Assembly (NCBI GenBank): GCA_017559525.1
Contig: JAFYRI010000008.1
Coordinates: forward strand, 1-57,215
Source: Alphaproteobacteria bacterium
GTDB taxonomy: Bacteria > Pseudomonadota > Alphaproteobacteria > CAAHEQ01 > UBA3637
Length of the DNA: 57,215 bases
Direction of reading: 5' to 3'
This document shows positions 18,549-27,595 of this stretch, in pieces. The notes beneath the pieces were generated by a model. That model was not told the origin of the DNA and made no database searches. It saw nothing but the letters and a program-made list of their open reading frames with translations. The first letter of the stretch is position 1, and every line of letters starts with the position of its first letter. The position numbers and the translations under genes are program-made.

Positions 18549-19916
18549 ATGAAAATTATTATTGCAGGAGCCGGACAAGTTGGTGTCGCATTGGCAAAAT
18601 ATTTGCGTGAAGAAAATCACGATATCGTTTTAATTGATAAAGATGAAGAAAAATTGGGACATTTAAGCGAACAGTTGGATATTCAAACTATTTGTGGGTC
18701 TTCTGCTTATCCGAGTATTTTGGAAAAAGCCGGAGGTATGCATGCTGATGTCTTTTTGGCTGTGACAGGTAATGATGAGACTAATATTGTTGCTTGTGGG
18801 GTAGCAAAGTCCGTGTTTAATATTCAAAAGAGAATTGCTCGTATTTCTTCAAGTGAGTATATGCAACCAAAGTACAAAACTTTTTTACAAGAACAGTCTA
18901 TTGAATATGTGATTTCACCTGAGGTCGAAACAGTTGGTCGTATTATGCAAATATTACCTCTTGCAGGTGCTGTTGAAATGGTACCAATGTCAGATGGATT
19001 AGTGCGTTTTGTTGGTGTTAAGTGTAAAAAGACTTCCCCAATGGTGGGAAAATCAGTTGCGGAAATACATAATAATTTTGAAGGATTGTCTGTTAAAGTT
19101 GTAGCAGTTACGCGTCGTTTTCGAGTTATGCCATTAAAAGAAACTATTGTTCGTGCAGGGGATGAAGTTTATTTTGTCATTGATAAACGTCATTTAGTAC
19201 AGGCTTTAGATATTTTAGGGTATGAAAATGATTCACCTAAATATGTTATTATTTTTGGTGGTGGACGCATTGGAGCTCAGTTGGCAAGAAGCTTAGAACA
19301 AGATACGGTTTCACATGATGTGACAATTGTTGAAAAAAATGAAGTTCGAGCTAGATTTTTAGCAGAACGGATGCAAAATACTTTAATTATTAATGGTGAT
19401 GGATTAGATGAAACATTGTTAGAAGAGCTTAATTTAAAAAATTATGATTTTGCTATAACAACAACGCATAGTGATGAAAACAATATTTTATTGTCTTTAT
19501 TAGCTAAACGTAGTGGAGTTGCCAGAACATGCGCTTTAATTCAAAATGATGTATATGATACCGTGTTATCTGGTTTGGGTGTAGATACAATGTTAGATCC
19601 GAATGCTGCGATGGTATCTTCTATTTTGCAACACATTCGTAAAGGACGAGTTAAAAGTGATTACTTCCTACAAGCAGGCGTTGGTGAAGTATTGGAAATT
19701 GAGGTGGTTAAAACTTCAAAAATTACAAAATCCCCATTGGGGCGCATTCATTTGCCTGAAGGAGTAGTAATTGGTGGTATTGTACGTAGTGATTTGTTCT
19801 TAATGCCTGATAAAGATTTAATTGTTCAAGAAAAAGATAAAGTTATTGTTTTTGTTGAACGCGGGCGTGTTGGAGAAGTAGAAAAATTATTTTCTGTTGG
19901 TTTTGCTTTCTTTTAA
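18549..19916 (+). CDS. trkA: Trk potassium uptake protein TrkA
   Basis: TrkA is the peripheral NAD(H)/nucleotide-binding regulator of the TrkH/G potassium channel. The 455-residue length is typical, with two tandem RCK units. The first Rossmann motif is IIIAGAGQVGVALAKYL, with its acidic residue in IDKDEE. The second is VIIFGGGRIGAQLARSL at about residue 234. A TrkA-C domain follows each. It starts at the dusB stop. No trkH is present in the window. Confidence 0.95.
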   Translation: MKIIIAGAGQVGVALAKYLREENHDIVLIDKDEEKLGHLSEQLDIQTICGSSAYPSILEKAGGMHADVFLAVTGNDETNIVACGVAKSVFNIQKRIARISSSEYMQPKYKTFLQEQSIEYVISPEVETVGRIMQILPLAGAVEMVPMSDGLVRFVGVKCKKTSPMVGKSVAEIHNNFEGLSVKVVAVTRRFRVMPLKETIVRAGDEVYFVIDKRHLVQALDILGYENDSPKYVIIFGGGRIGAQLARSLEQDTVSHDVTIVEKNEVRARFLAERMQNTLIINGDGLDETLLEELNLKNYDFAITTTHSDENNILLSLLAKRSGVARTCALIQNDVYDTVLSGLGVDTMLDPNAAMVSSILQHIRKGRVKSDYFLQAGVGEVLEIEVVKTSKITKSPLGRIHLPEGVVIGGIVRSDLFLMPDKDLIVQEKDKVIVFVERGRVGEVEKLFSVGFAFF

Positions 19917-19928
19917 AGATGGTTTCAA

Positions 19929-22900
19929 ATGATGAAGTTATGTGGTGTACCAACTGGATATGAAGTATTCGTATTAGAAAGGTTATTAAAAAAGAATTCA
20001 TCTTTATTGTATTTGGTAAGAGATGAAGCAAGATTATCATTTTTACATGATATTTTATCTTTAGTTATGCCTCATGTAAAGGTGTTATCTTTTCCTGCAT
20101 GGGATACTGTACCGTATGATCGAGTATCAATGTCTGCTGATATTGAAGGTATACGTATTGAAACATTATCATGGTTAGCATCATATGATAAAAAAACACC
20201 TGTTATTGTTTTGGTAACGACCTCAGCGGTTATGCAAAGAGTACCAGAAATTCAGTTTTTCAAAGATTCATCTCTTTCTTTAAAAGAAGGGGATACAATT
20301 GCATTTGATGTCTTGAAAACTTTTTTATCTAAAAATGGATATAAGAATACATCATCTGTTCTGGAGACAGGGGAATACGCCATTCGTGGTGGTTTAATAG
20401 ATTTGTGGCCGGCGGGTTTTTCGTCTCCTGTCCGGATTGATTTTTTTGGAGATGAAGTTGATACAATCCGTTCTTTTGATGCGATTACACAACGCAGTGG
20501 ATCAAAATTAGAGACCTTATCTTTAAAACCAATGAGAGAGTTTTCCTATAACGAACATGCTATTTCTTTATTTCGTTCTAAATATCGTGATATGTTTGGA
20601 GTAGGGCGGGAGGATACTCTATATGAAGCCGTTTCTAATGGTCGCTATATACAAGGAGTTGAACATTTTTTACCTCTATTCCATGAAAGAATGGTTTCAT
20701 TTTTTGATTATGTACAAGATTTTACTGTTATATCTGATTTTGGATTGAATGATGCTTTACAGGCGCGACATGAACAAATTATGGAGTATTATAATGCCAG
20801 ATGTGAGGCATTGAAAGATGGAATGAGTAATGTTAAGTATTATCCAATTTCACCAGAACTTTTCTTTTGGACACCTGATGAAATAATTGAGAGTTTATCT
20901 ACATTTAATCATTTTTCTTTATCTCCGTTTACTGAACCAAATTCTGATGATATGAAGGGGCGATCCGGAAAAGATTATGTTGATTTGCGTGTTCAGTCCA
21001 ATATCGATGTGATGGAACAAGTATCAAGGGATATTCGAGAAACCTCAAAACGAGTTCTTATAACAGCCGCAACAGGTGGATCAGTCGAACGTATTATTGG
21101 ATTGCTTAGAGAAAAACAAACACCGATTCCTTTTGTAGAAACGTGGACTGAAACTCTCAAGAAAAAGATATCAGCTATTGTAGCACCATTTGAAAAGGGA
21201 TTTCAAGATGATAATGTATGGGTGCTGACAGAAACAGATATTTTCGGTGAACGTATTATTCGTACTCCTAAGCGTAAGAAAAATGCAAACTATATCACGG
21301 ATATCACAGCGCTTAATGTAGGTGATTTGGTTGTTCATACAACACATGGTATCGGACGATTTGATGGGTTAATTACTTTGCAAATTGGTGGTGCGGCCCA
21401 TGATTGTTTACGTGTATTATATGACGGTGGCGATAAATTGTTTGTTCCGGTTGAAAACTTGGATGTTTTATCCCGATACGGAAATGAAGGTGGTAGTTTA
21501 GATAAATTGGGCTCGGTGGCTTTTGTCAATCGTAAAGAGCGTGTGAAAAAAGATTTATTTGCGATGGCTGGACAGTTGATTGAAATAGCCTCTAAACGTG
21601 AACTTAATCAGATGCCGAAAATTTTGGCGCCTCATGGTATGTATCAAGAATTTTGTGCCAGATTTCCTTATACGGAAACGGATGATCAATTGCATACCAT
21701 TGCCGACATTGAAGGAGATTTCGCTAAAGGGCGTCCAATGGATAGATTGGTATGTGGAGATGTCGGTTTTGGTAAAACGGAAGTGGCTATGCGTGCAGCC
21801 TTTTTGGCTGCTATGAATGGGGAGCAGGTGGCTATGATTGCCCCAACGACATTACTTGCTCGACAACATGCTCAAAATTTTGCAGAAAGATTTAAAAATT
21901 TTCCAATACGTATTGGTGCTTTATCCAGATTAGTCAGTTCCCATGATGCTAAATTGCTAAAAGATGAACTGGAAAAGGGGACTTTAGATATAGTCGTTGG
22001 GACTCATTCTTTGTTAAGCCAAAACATTAAGTTTAAGAGATTAGGTCTTGTAATTATTGATGAAGAACAACATTTTGGTGTTAAACATAAGGAACGATTA
22101 AAGCAGTTAAAAGAGGGTGTTCATGTCCTGACTTTAACGGCAACACCTATCCCAAGAACATTGCAATTATCGCTAGCCGGTGTGCGAGAACTCAGCATTA
22201 TTGCAACACCTCCAGTCGACAGATTAGCAGTTAAAACATTTGTTACGCCTTTTGATGGGGTTATTATTAAAGAGGCTATTTTGCGTGAGCATTTTCGTGG
22301 TGGTCAAACATTTTTTGTATGCCCCAGAATTTCGGATATGAACGAAGTTGAAGATGTGTTAAAAAAGTTAGTACCCGATATAAAAGTTGTTAAAGCACAT
22401 GGTCAAATGGCTGCCACTCAGCTGGAAAAAATTATGACAGATTTTGCCGATAAAAAGTACGATGTGTTATTGGCAACCAGCATTATTGAATCTGGTCTAG
22501 ATATGCCTTCAGTTAATACAATGATTGTATATCGATCCGATATGTTTGGTTTGGCGGCCCTTTATCAGCTTAGAGGTCGCGTTGGCCGAGGAAAGGTACG
22601 AGCTTATGCATATTTGACGACACCACCACATCAACGCTTATCTGAAACGGCTCAAAAGCGATTAAATGTAATGCAAAGTTTAGATAGTTTAGGTGCGGGT
22701 TTTACATTGGCCAGTCATGATTTGGATATTCGTGGGGCAGGGAACTTGCTGGGACAAGAACAATCTGGTCATATCAAAGAAATTGGTGTGGCTCTGTATC
22801 AAAAAATGTTAGCCGATGCTGTTAAAAAATTACGCTATGAAAAACAAAGTGGTGCAAAAGAGAAAGTTATTGATGATGATTTTTCACCGCAAATTTCGAT

Positions 22901-23333
22901 TGGGTTGCCAGTGTTAATTCCAGATACTTATGTGGCAGATTTGGATTTACGGATGGAATTATATCGCCGTATTGGGGATATTGAAACATCAGAGGAAATA
23001 GAGTCTTTACGCGCCGAATTAGTGGATAGATTTGGTTCTTATCCGGTTGAAGTTGATAACTTATTGAATACGGTTTCATTAAAATTATTGGCTAAAAGTG
23101 CTCATATTGACCGTATTGATGCTGGTCCCAAAGGGGCAAATATATCATTTTATCAAAACATTTTCCAAAATCCGGCGGGATTAGTGGATTATATTTCCAA
23201 ACAAATGGGAACGATTCGGATTAAGCCAGACCAAAAACTTCTTGTCATGAGACCATGGGATAAACCGACTGACAGATTGATTGGTGTTCAAAAAATCGTT
23301 CAAAAAATTGCTGAGATTGCAAAAAGTATGTAG
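19929..23333 (+). CDS. mfd: Transcription-repair coupling factor Mfd
   Basis: Mfd removes RNA polymerase stalled at DNA lesions and recruits UvrA. The protein has 1134 residues. N-terminal UvrB-like modules (VLSFPAWDTVPYDR and YAIRGGLIDLWPAG) precede the RNA-polymerase-interacting CarD-like domain (GDLVVHTTHGIGRF, about residue 460). The RecG-like helicase carries Walker A CGDVGFGKTEVAMRA, DEEQ (IIDEEQHFGVKHKE) and LTATPIPRTL. The last ~130 residues form the autoinhibitory D7 domain. It follows trkA by 12 bp. Confidence 0.97.
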   Translation: MMKLCGVPTGYEVFVLERLLKKNSSLLYLVRDEARLSFLHDILSLVMPHVKVLSFPAWDTVPYDRVSMSADIEGIRIETLSWLASYDKKTPVIVLVTTSAVMQRVPEIQFFKDSSLSLKEGDTIAFDVLKTFLSKNGYKNTSSVLETGEYAIRGGLIDLWPAGFSSPVRIDFFGDEVDTIRSFDAITQRSGSKLETLSLKPMREFSYNEHAISLFRSKYRDMFGVGREDTLYEAVSNGRYIQGVEHFLPLFHERMVSFFDYVQDFTVISDFGLNDALQARHEQIMEYYNARCEALKDGMSNVKYYPISPELFFWTPDEIIESLSTFNHFSLSPFTEPNSDDMKGRSGKDYVDLRVQSNIDVMEQVSRDIRETSKRVLITAATGGSVERIIGLLREKQTPIPFVETWTETLKKKISAIVAPFEKGFQDDNVWVLTETDIFGERIIRTPKRKKNANYITDITALNVGDLVVHTTHGIGRFDGLITLQIGGAAHDCLRVLYDGGDKLFVPVENLDVLSRYGNEGGSLDKLGSVAFVNRKERVKKDLFAMAGQLIEIASKRELNQMPKILAPHGMYQEFCARFPYTETDDQLHTIADIEGDFAKGRPMDRLVCGDVGFGKTEVAMRAAFLAAMNGEQVAMIAPTTLLARQHAQNFAERFKNFPIRIGALSRLVSSHDAKLLKDELEKGTLDIVVGTHSLLSQNIKFKRLGLVIIDEEQHFGVKHKERLKQLKEGVHVLTLTATPIPRTLQLSLAGVRELSIIATPPVDRLAVKTFVTPFDGVIIKEAILREHFRGGQTFFVCPRISDMNEVEDVLKKLVPDIKVVKAHGQMAATQLEKIMTDFADKKYDVLLATSIIESGLDMPSVNTMIVYRSDMFGLAALYQLRGRVGRGKVRAYAYLTTPPHQRLSETAQKRLNVMQSLDSLGAGFTLASHDLDIRGAGNLLGQEQSGHIKEIGVALYQKMLADAVKKLRYEKQSGAKEKVIDDDFSPQISIGLPVLIPDTYVADLDLRMELYRRIGDIETSEEIESLRAELVDRFGSYPVEVDNLLNTVSLKLLAKSAHIDRIDAGPKGANISFYQNIFQNPAGLVDYISKQMGTIRIKPDQKLLVMRPWDKPTDRLIGVQKIVQKIAEIAKSM

Positions 23334-23349
23334 ATTGTCAATATTGTAC

Positions 23350-23378
23350 TTGAAAAATAGGTGAAATTTCTATATAAT
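23350..23378 (+). promoter_or_regulatory. Promoter of proS
   Basis: TTGAAA (23350-23355) and TATAAT (23373-23378) with a 17-bp spacer lie 37 bp ahead of the proS start codon. Confidence 0.75.
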
Positions 23379-23415
23379 GTCCTTTATGAGTCAAAAATAA
23401 GAAAGGAAACATAAA

Positions 23416-24930
23416 ATGGCTTTACAAAATACAAGAGCAAACAACTATCCCGAATGGTATCAAAATGTGATAACTGCTGCTGATATGGCTGAATTATCAC
23501 CGTCACCAGGGTGTATGGTTGTAAAGCCATGGGGATATGGTATTTGGGAACGTATCCAACGTTTATTGGATGATAAATTTAAGGAAACAGGCCACGAAAA
23601 CTGTTACTTCCCATTGTTCATTCCGTTGTCATTCTTTCAAAAAGAAGCCGACCACGTAGAAGGTTTTGCCAAAGAAATGGCTGTTGTGACACACTCTCGT
23701 TTAACATCTGTTGATGGAAAATTGGTGCCGGCATCACCATTGGAAGAACCGTTAATCGTGCGTCCGACATCTGAGGCGATTATCGCTGAATCTTTTTCAA
23801 AATGGGTTAAATCTTATCGTGATTTACCTGTAATGATTAACCAATGGGCAAATGTGGTGCGTTGGGAAATGCGTCCGCGTATTTTCTTGCGGACCCGTGA
23901 ATTTTTGTGGCAAGAAGGGCATACCGCTCATGCGACCTATGATGAAGCGCAAGCCGAGGCAAAACAAATGCTGAAAGTTTATGTAGACTTTGCCCAAAAT
24001 TGTTTAGCAATTCCGGTTATTCCGGGGGTAAAACCGGAACATGAAAAATTTCCGGGGGCAGTGGATACTTACACCTTTGAACCGATGATGCAAGACGGTC
24101 GTGCTTTACAAGCCGGTACCTCACACTTTTTGGGACAAACATTTGCTAAGTCCGCAGATATCAAATTCCAAAATAAAAATGGCGAATGGGAATATGCCTA
24201 TACGACATCTTGGGGTGTTACAACCCGTTTGATTGGGGGTATGGTTATGTCTCATGCCGATGATGAAGGTATGGTTGTTCCACCGGTGATGGCACCATAT
24301 CAAGTTGTTATTGTACCGATGTTGAAAGATCCTGCTAAGGTTGAAGCCGTTATGGCCTATGCCGAAAAAGTGCGTGTAGCACTAGCAAGCCAAATGGCAT
24401 TTGGCGAAAAAATCCGTGTGAAAGTGGATACACGGGATAAAAACTCAACTGATAAATATTGGGAATGGGCCAGAAAAGGTGTTCCGGTTATTGTTGAAGT
24501 TGGTCCTCGTGATATGGATGGTAATAATGTAATGGTCCGTGAACGTTTAAAATTGGGGACTCCAGAAGGAAAACAAGTTCAATCTTATGACGAATTTACT
24601 ACAACAATCAGTGCTCGTTTAGAAAATATTCAAAATACAATGTTTGAAACGGCCAAAAAACGCTTAGAAGATAACTTGCGTACCGATATCACAACGCCAG
24701 AAGAAATGCAAGCATATTTTAAAAACCAAAATGTGTGGTTGGGTGGTGATAAACCAAAAGTGGCTTTTGTTCGTGGTAAATGGTGTGGTGATGAAGAAAC
24801 AATTGAAAAAATGAAAGAAATGAAAATTACAATTCGTTGTATCCCATTTGATCAAACAAATACAGAAGGAGTTTGCTTGATTAGTGGCAAACCAGCTACA
24901 ATGGATGTGATTTACGCTCGTAGTTATTAA
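23416..24930 (+). CDS. proS: Prolyl-tRNA synthetase, archaeal/eukaryotic-like (type 3) form
   Basis: The enzyme charges tRNA-Pro in the cytoplasm. At 504 residues, with no insertion domain and a C-terminus ending DVIYARSY, it matches the archaeal/eukaryotic-type ProRS architecture. It does not match the ~570-residue E. coli form or the short ~440-residue alphaproteobacterial form. Class II motifs are seen in NQWANVVRWEMRPRIFLRTREFLWQEGHTAH (residues about 142-172) and in the GTSHFLGQTFAK region. The anticodon domain and the extra C-terminal domain follow. Typical form replacement by transfer is known for ProRS. A GAAAGGAA ribosome site and a strong terminator frame it. Confidence 0.95.
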   Translation: MALQNTRANNYPEWYQNVITAADMAELSPSPGCMVVKPWGYGIWERIQRLLDDKFKETGHENCYFPLFIPLSFFQKEADHVEGFAKEMAVVTHSRLTSVDGKLVPASPLEEPLIVRPTSEAIIAESFSKWVKSYRDLPVMINQWANVVRWEMRPRIFLRTREFLWQEGHTAHATYDEAQAEAKQMLKVYVDFAQNCLAIPVIPGVKPEHEKFPGAVDTYTFEPMMQDGRALQAGTSHFLGQTFAKSADIKFQNKNGEWEYAYTTSWGVTTRLIGGMVMSHADDEGMVVPPVMAPYQVVIVPMLKDPAKVEAVMAYAEKVRVALASQMAFGEKIRVKVDTRDKNSTDKYWEWARKGVPVIVEVGPRDMDGNNVMVRERLKLGTPEGKQVQSYDEFTTTISARLENIQNTMFETAKKRLEDNLRTDITTPEEMQAYFKNQNVWLGGDKPKVAFVRGKWCGDEETIEKMKEMKITIRCIPFDQTNTEGVCLISGKPATMDVIYARSY

Positions 24931-24952
24931 AATATTAAATTATACCGAATTA

Positions 24953-24986
24953 AAAACTCCCACAAATTAAGTGGGAGTTTTTTTAT
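24953..24986 (+). terminator. Rho-independent terminator of proS
   Basis: An 11-bp perfect stem (24953-24963 with 24971-24981, core ACTCCCAC/GTGGGAGT) has a 7-nt loop and a T run. Confidence 0.92.
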
Positions 24987-25032
24987 ATTTTTTACTTGCA
25001 ATTATATATAATATTTGATAGGTTGATTTTAA

Positions 25033-25214
25033 GGCAATTTTTTTGCCCCGAGGTGTCGAAACCTCTTTACCGTTGTCCTGAAAGTTCAGGATGTAAAAAC
25101 TTCCAACATTGGTTGGAAGATGACAAAATAGCCCATTTGGGTGAATATGTTATACTATTACGGTAAGTAGTTTCGAACTTCCAACCACTTTTTTGAATAA
25201 AAAGGTGGTTTTTT
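25033..25214 (+). ncRNA. Candidate structured leader RNA with alternative pairing and terminator
   Basis: Between the proS terminator and the gene at 25244, nearly every base can sit in a helix. Visible stems are GGCAA/TTGCC (25033-37/25043-47) and GAGGT/ACCTC (25050-54/25061-65). A closing 7-bp helix TTACCGT/ACGGTAA (25067-73/25160-66) encloses a multi-branch. Inside are TTGTC/GACAA (25073-77/25122-26), CCTGA/TCAGG (25077-81/25086-90) and an 8-bp stem CTTCCAAC/GTTGGAAG (25100-07/25112-19). CTTCCAAC occurs again at 25178-25185, so GTTGGAAG could pair there instead and break into the 12-bp terminator stem that follows. This resembles a riboswitch or attenuator. It matches no class I can name, and the fold is hand-drawn. 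Confidence 0.55.
25183..25214 (+). terminator. Terminator at the end of the structured leader
   Basis: AACCACTTTTTT (25183-25194) pairs over 12 bp, with one T-G wobble, with AAAAAGGTGGTT (25199-25210). The loop is GAAT and the tail is four Ts. It lies 30 bp before the next start codon, so it can attenuate that gene. The first three stem bases overlap the second CTTCCAAC box. Confidence 0.8.
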
Positions 25215-25243
25215 GTTCATTCAAAATAAAAGGAGGTAAGAAA

Positions 25244-25675
25244 ATGCGAAAAATTTTATTGTTATGTAGTATTTTAATGATGCCATCAGTTGTTATAGCG
25301 CAAGACACAACAACTGAAACATGTGCAGATGGGGCTGGAATAGTTATAAAAGGTTTGGTTTCAGGGCATAAATATTGTAAAAGTAAAAGTGATCTTAATT
25401 GGTGGAATGCGTATGCTTGGTGTGATGCAATAGGGATGCAAATGGTGGAGGCCTCAGATTGTTACTGTTCTGATACAACGGCAGATTGTGCTGATAAAAA
25501 ATGTCCGGAATTTGCAATTGATACGGATACAACCTCCTGGGTGGGGTGGACAACAAAAACAGATATAAAAACTGGAGAAATGTACACAATTCATAGTCCA
25601 GGAATATTGTATCCATCAAATTATGGACAATCAGCAAGAAACCGGACATCATGGCGACAAGCTTTATGCAAATAA
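25244..25675 (+). CDS. Small secreted Cys-rich protein of unknown function
   Basis: ATG 25244 is preceded by an AAAGGAGG ribosome site; an upstream ATG at 25193 lies inside the terminator hairpin and is rejected. The 143-residue product has a signal peptide (about 1-19, ending VVIAQ). The exported domain has about nine cysteines and a motif WWNAYAWCDAIGMQMVEASDCYC that resembles C-type-lectin-like or surface modules of uncultured gut proteobacteria. That resemblance is an impression, not a search result. Expression is probably controlled by the structured leader. It converges tail-to-tail with rmuC, with no gap between the stop codons. Confidence 0.7.
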   Translation: MRKILLLCSILMMPSVVIAQDTTTETCADGAGIVIKGLVSGHKYCKSKSDLNWWNAYAWCDAIGMQMVEASDCYCSDTTADCADKKCPEFAIDTDTTSWVGWTTKTDIKTGEMYTIHSPGILYPSNYGQSARNRTSWRQALCK

Positions 25676-26824
25676 CTATCCTTCGTGGGCGATAGCCTTT
25701 GTTGCATCGTCCGTCAAAGCAGTTTCTAAATTGATGTTGCTTTCTACGCTGCGCAGTTTTCTGTTGACGGCACGTGTTCTGGTTTCGGCATTATCCAAAA
25801 TTTTGCCGGCTTGTTCCAATTTTTGCTTAACATTTTCAACCCAAGTGGCATACTTTTCGAACTCATTTTTGGCTTCGCTTAATACTTGCCATACTTCGGA
25901 AGAACGTTTTTGAATGGCGAGCGTTTTAAAACCCATTTGCAGTGAGTTTAAAAATGCCCCCAAAGTGCTTGGGCCCGTAATGGAAACACGCAGTTTATTT
26001 TGGATATCTGTGGTTAATCCAACCCGTTTCATAACTTCGGCATATAATCCTTCGGTCGGCAAGAACATAATGGCAAAGTTTGTTGTTTTTGGTGGTAAAA
26101 TATATTTATCAGAGATGAGTTTTGCTTGTAACTTAATGGCACGTTCTAATTCATTTCCAGCTATTTCAATGGCATTTATATCTGCTTTTTCTGTTGCCTC
26201 ACACAAACGTTCATAGCATTCTACTGGAAATTTTGAATCAATAGGAATCAAAACATCACCATCTGGTAATTTAACGGCATATTCTACGACTTCGGATGAA
26301 TTATCCTTAATGTGTGCATTTTTGACATATTGTTCTGGGTTCAACATTTGTTCCAACAAACTGCCCAATTGAACTTCACCCCAAGTTCCACGTGTTTTAA
26401 CATTTGTTAAAACGCGTTTTAAACCTCCAACATCGGAAGCTAATGTTTGCATTTCTCCCAATCCTTGATGGACTTTTTCTAATCGTTCAGATACCAAAGA
26501 AAATGATTCACCTAATCTTTTTTCCAATGTTGTATGGAGTTTTTCATCAACTGTTGCACGCATACGTTCTAATTTTTCGGCGTTATCTGCTTGCATTTTT
26601 TCCAATCGTTCTTCAACGGTTTTACGAATAGAATCATTAAATCCAATAAGGGATTGACTGAGTTCTTGACGTAAATTTTTAGCATCTTCTCGTGATATAC
26701 GTTCTAATCTTTCTAAATCTCGGGTAATAGATGGTGTTTTTTCCATAAAGGATAATTTTACAAGCAAAAAGATAACTAATCCCAAAATAACAGCTAACAA
26801 AATCACAATAAACAGGTGTTCCAT
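25676..26824 (-). CDS. rmuC: DNA recombination protein RmuC
   Basis: RmuC limits inversions at short inverted repeats and is predicted to be a membrane-anchored nuclease. The 382-residue protein has an N-terminal membrane segment (about 4-25) and a coiled coil (about 35-140). The RmuC domain has RGTWGEVQLGSLLEQMLNPEQY and the PD-(D/E)xK-like region with LIPIDSKFPVECYERL. It is transcribed alone and divergently from the DUF3108 gene. A rare sign of its own regulation is not seen. Confidence 0.95.
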   Translation of the reverse strand: MEHLFIVILLAVILGLVIFLLVKLSFMEKTPSITRDLERLERISREDAKNLRQELSQSLIGFNDSIRKTVEERLEKMQADNAEKLERMRATVDEKLHTTLEKRLGESFSLVSERLEKVHQGLGEMQTLASDVGGLKRVLTNVKTRGTWGEVQLGSLLEQMLNPEQYVKNAHIKDNSSEVVEYAVKLPDGDVLIPIDSKFPVECYERLCEATEKADINAIEIAGNELERAIKLQAKLISDKYILPPKTTNFAIMFLPTEGLYAEVMKRVGLTTDIQNKLRVSITGPSTLGAFLNSLQMGFKTLAIQKRSSEVWQVLSEAKNEFEKYATWVENVKQKLEQAGKILDNAETRTRAVNRKLRSVESNINLETALTDDATKAIAHEG

Positions 26825-26872
26825 AAAAAATATCCTTTTCTTTTGAATTAAAATTGATTATAGTGTAACATA

Positions 26873-27595
26873 ATGATGATGAAAATGAAACATATTTTTT
26901 TATTTTTTGTACTTATTTTGTTCTGTGTTTTAAACAGACAAGTTTATGGTGTATCTTTGCACTATAATGCTCATGGTGCAGGAATGCATTTGATGAATGC
27001 TAATATGAATTTAGATGTGTCTAAAAATGATTTTCGTATTAAAAGTACGGCAAAAACGAATGGTTTGTTAAAAATGATTCTAGATGCTCGGAGCAACTTT
27101 TATTCATCTGGTAAAACATTAAATAATCAATTTGTTATAAATAATTCTTATATTGAAGCATTAAGTAAAAATAAAAGTAAAAAACGAGATGTTAATTTAA
27201 AAGATAAACCAAATTTTATGGATTATCAAACAGCTCTTTTACATGTAATGTATTTTTCAGAACCTCAAGATAAAACATTTCAAGTTTTTGATGGAAAAAG
27301 GGAGTTATCGTTAACTTTTAAATACATTGGTCAAGAGATTTTGTTGCCAATACCCGAAATGATGTATTCAGGTATTTCAGATTACTATACATTGACGATT
27401 AGTATTACAAAAGGTAAGAAAAAAGGGTGGTTTTTTAATCGTATGGATGATAAAGATAATCCTCCCTTACATTTGTATTTTGCTTCGATTGATGGAATAA
27501 ATCACAAGGTTATGGTAAAAGGAGTGTTTAATACGTCCTTATTTGGAGAAATTAACATTTATTTGAATAAAATTTCTGATTTGGGGGAAAAATGA
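26873..27595 (+). CDS. Secreted DUF3108-type protein
   Basis: This 240-residue protein has an N-terminal signal peptide (about 1-26, core IFLFFVLILFCVL) and a mainly beta exported domain. Features of DUF3108 envelope proteins are the HYNAHGAGMHLMNANM start, the QTALLHVMYF segment and a FDGKRELSLTFKYIGQE stretch. The family is common in alpha- and betaproteobacteria and has no settled function. Three ATGs stand in a row at 26873, and no ribosome site is evident. Its stop overlaps the next gene by 4 nt (ATGA), so the two are likely translated together. Confidence 0.75.
   Translation: MMMKMKHIFLFFVLILFCVLNRQVYGVSLHYNAHGAGMHLMNANMNLDVSKNDFRIKSTAKTNGLLKMILDARSNFYSSGKTLNNQFVINNSYIEALSKNKSKKRDVNLKDKPNFMDYQTALLHVMYFSEPQDKTFQVFDGKRELSLTFKYIGQEILLPIPEMMYSGISDYYTLTISITKGKKKGWFFNRMDDKDNPPLHLYFASIDGINHKVMVKGVFNTSLFGEINIYLNKISDLGEK

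Noticed and set aside
25033..25214. Structured RNA as a type II CRISPR tracrRNA, SRP RNA or tmRNA
   Set aside because: No cas gene or repeat array is near, the GGAAG..AGCAG SRP loop is missing, and no tag reading frame or acceptor arm is visible.
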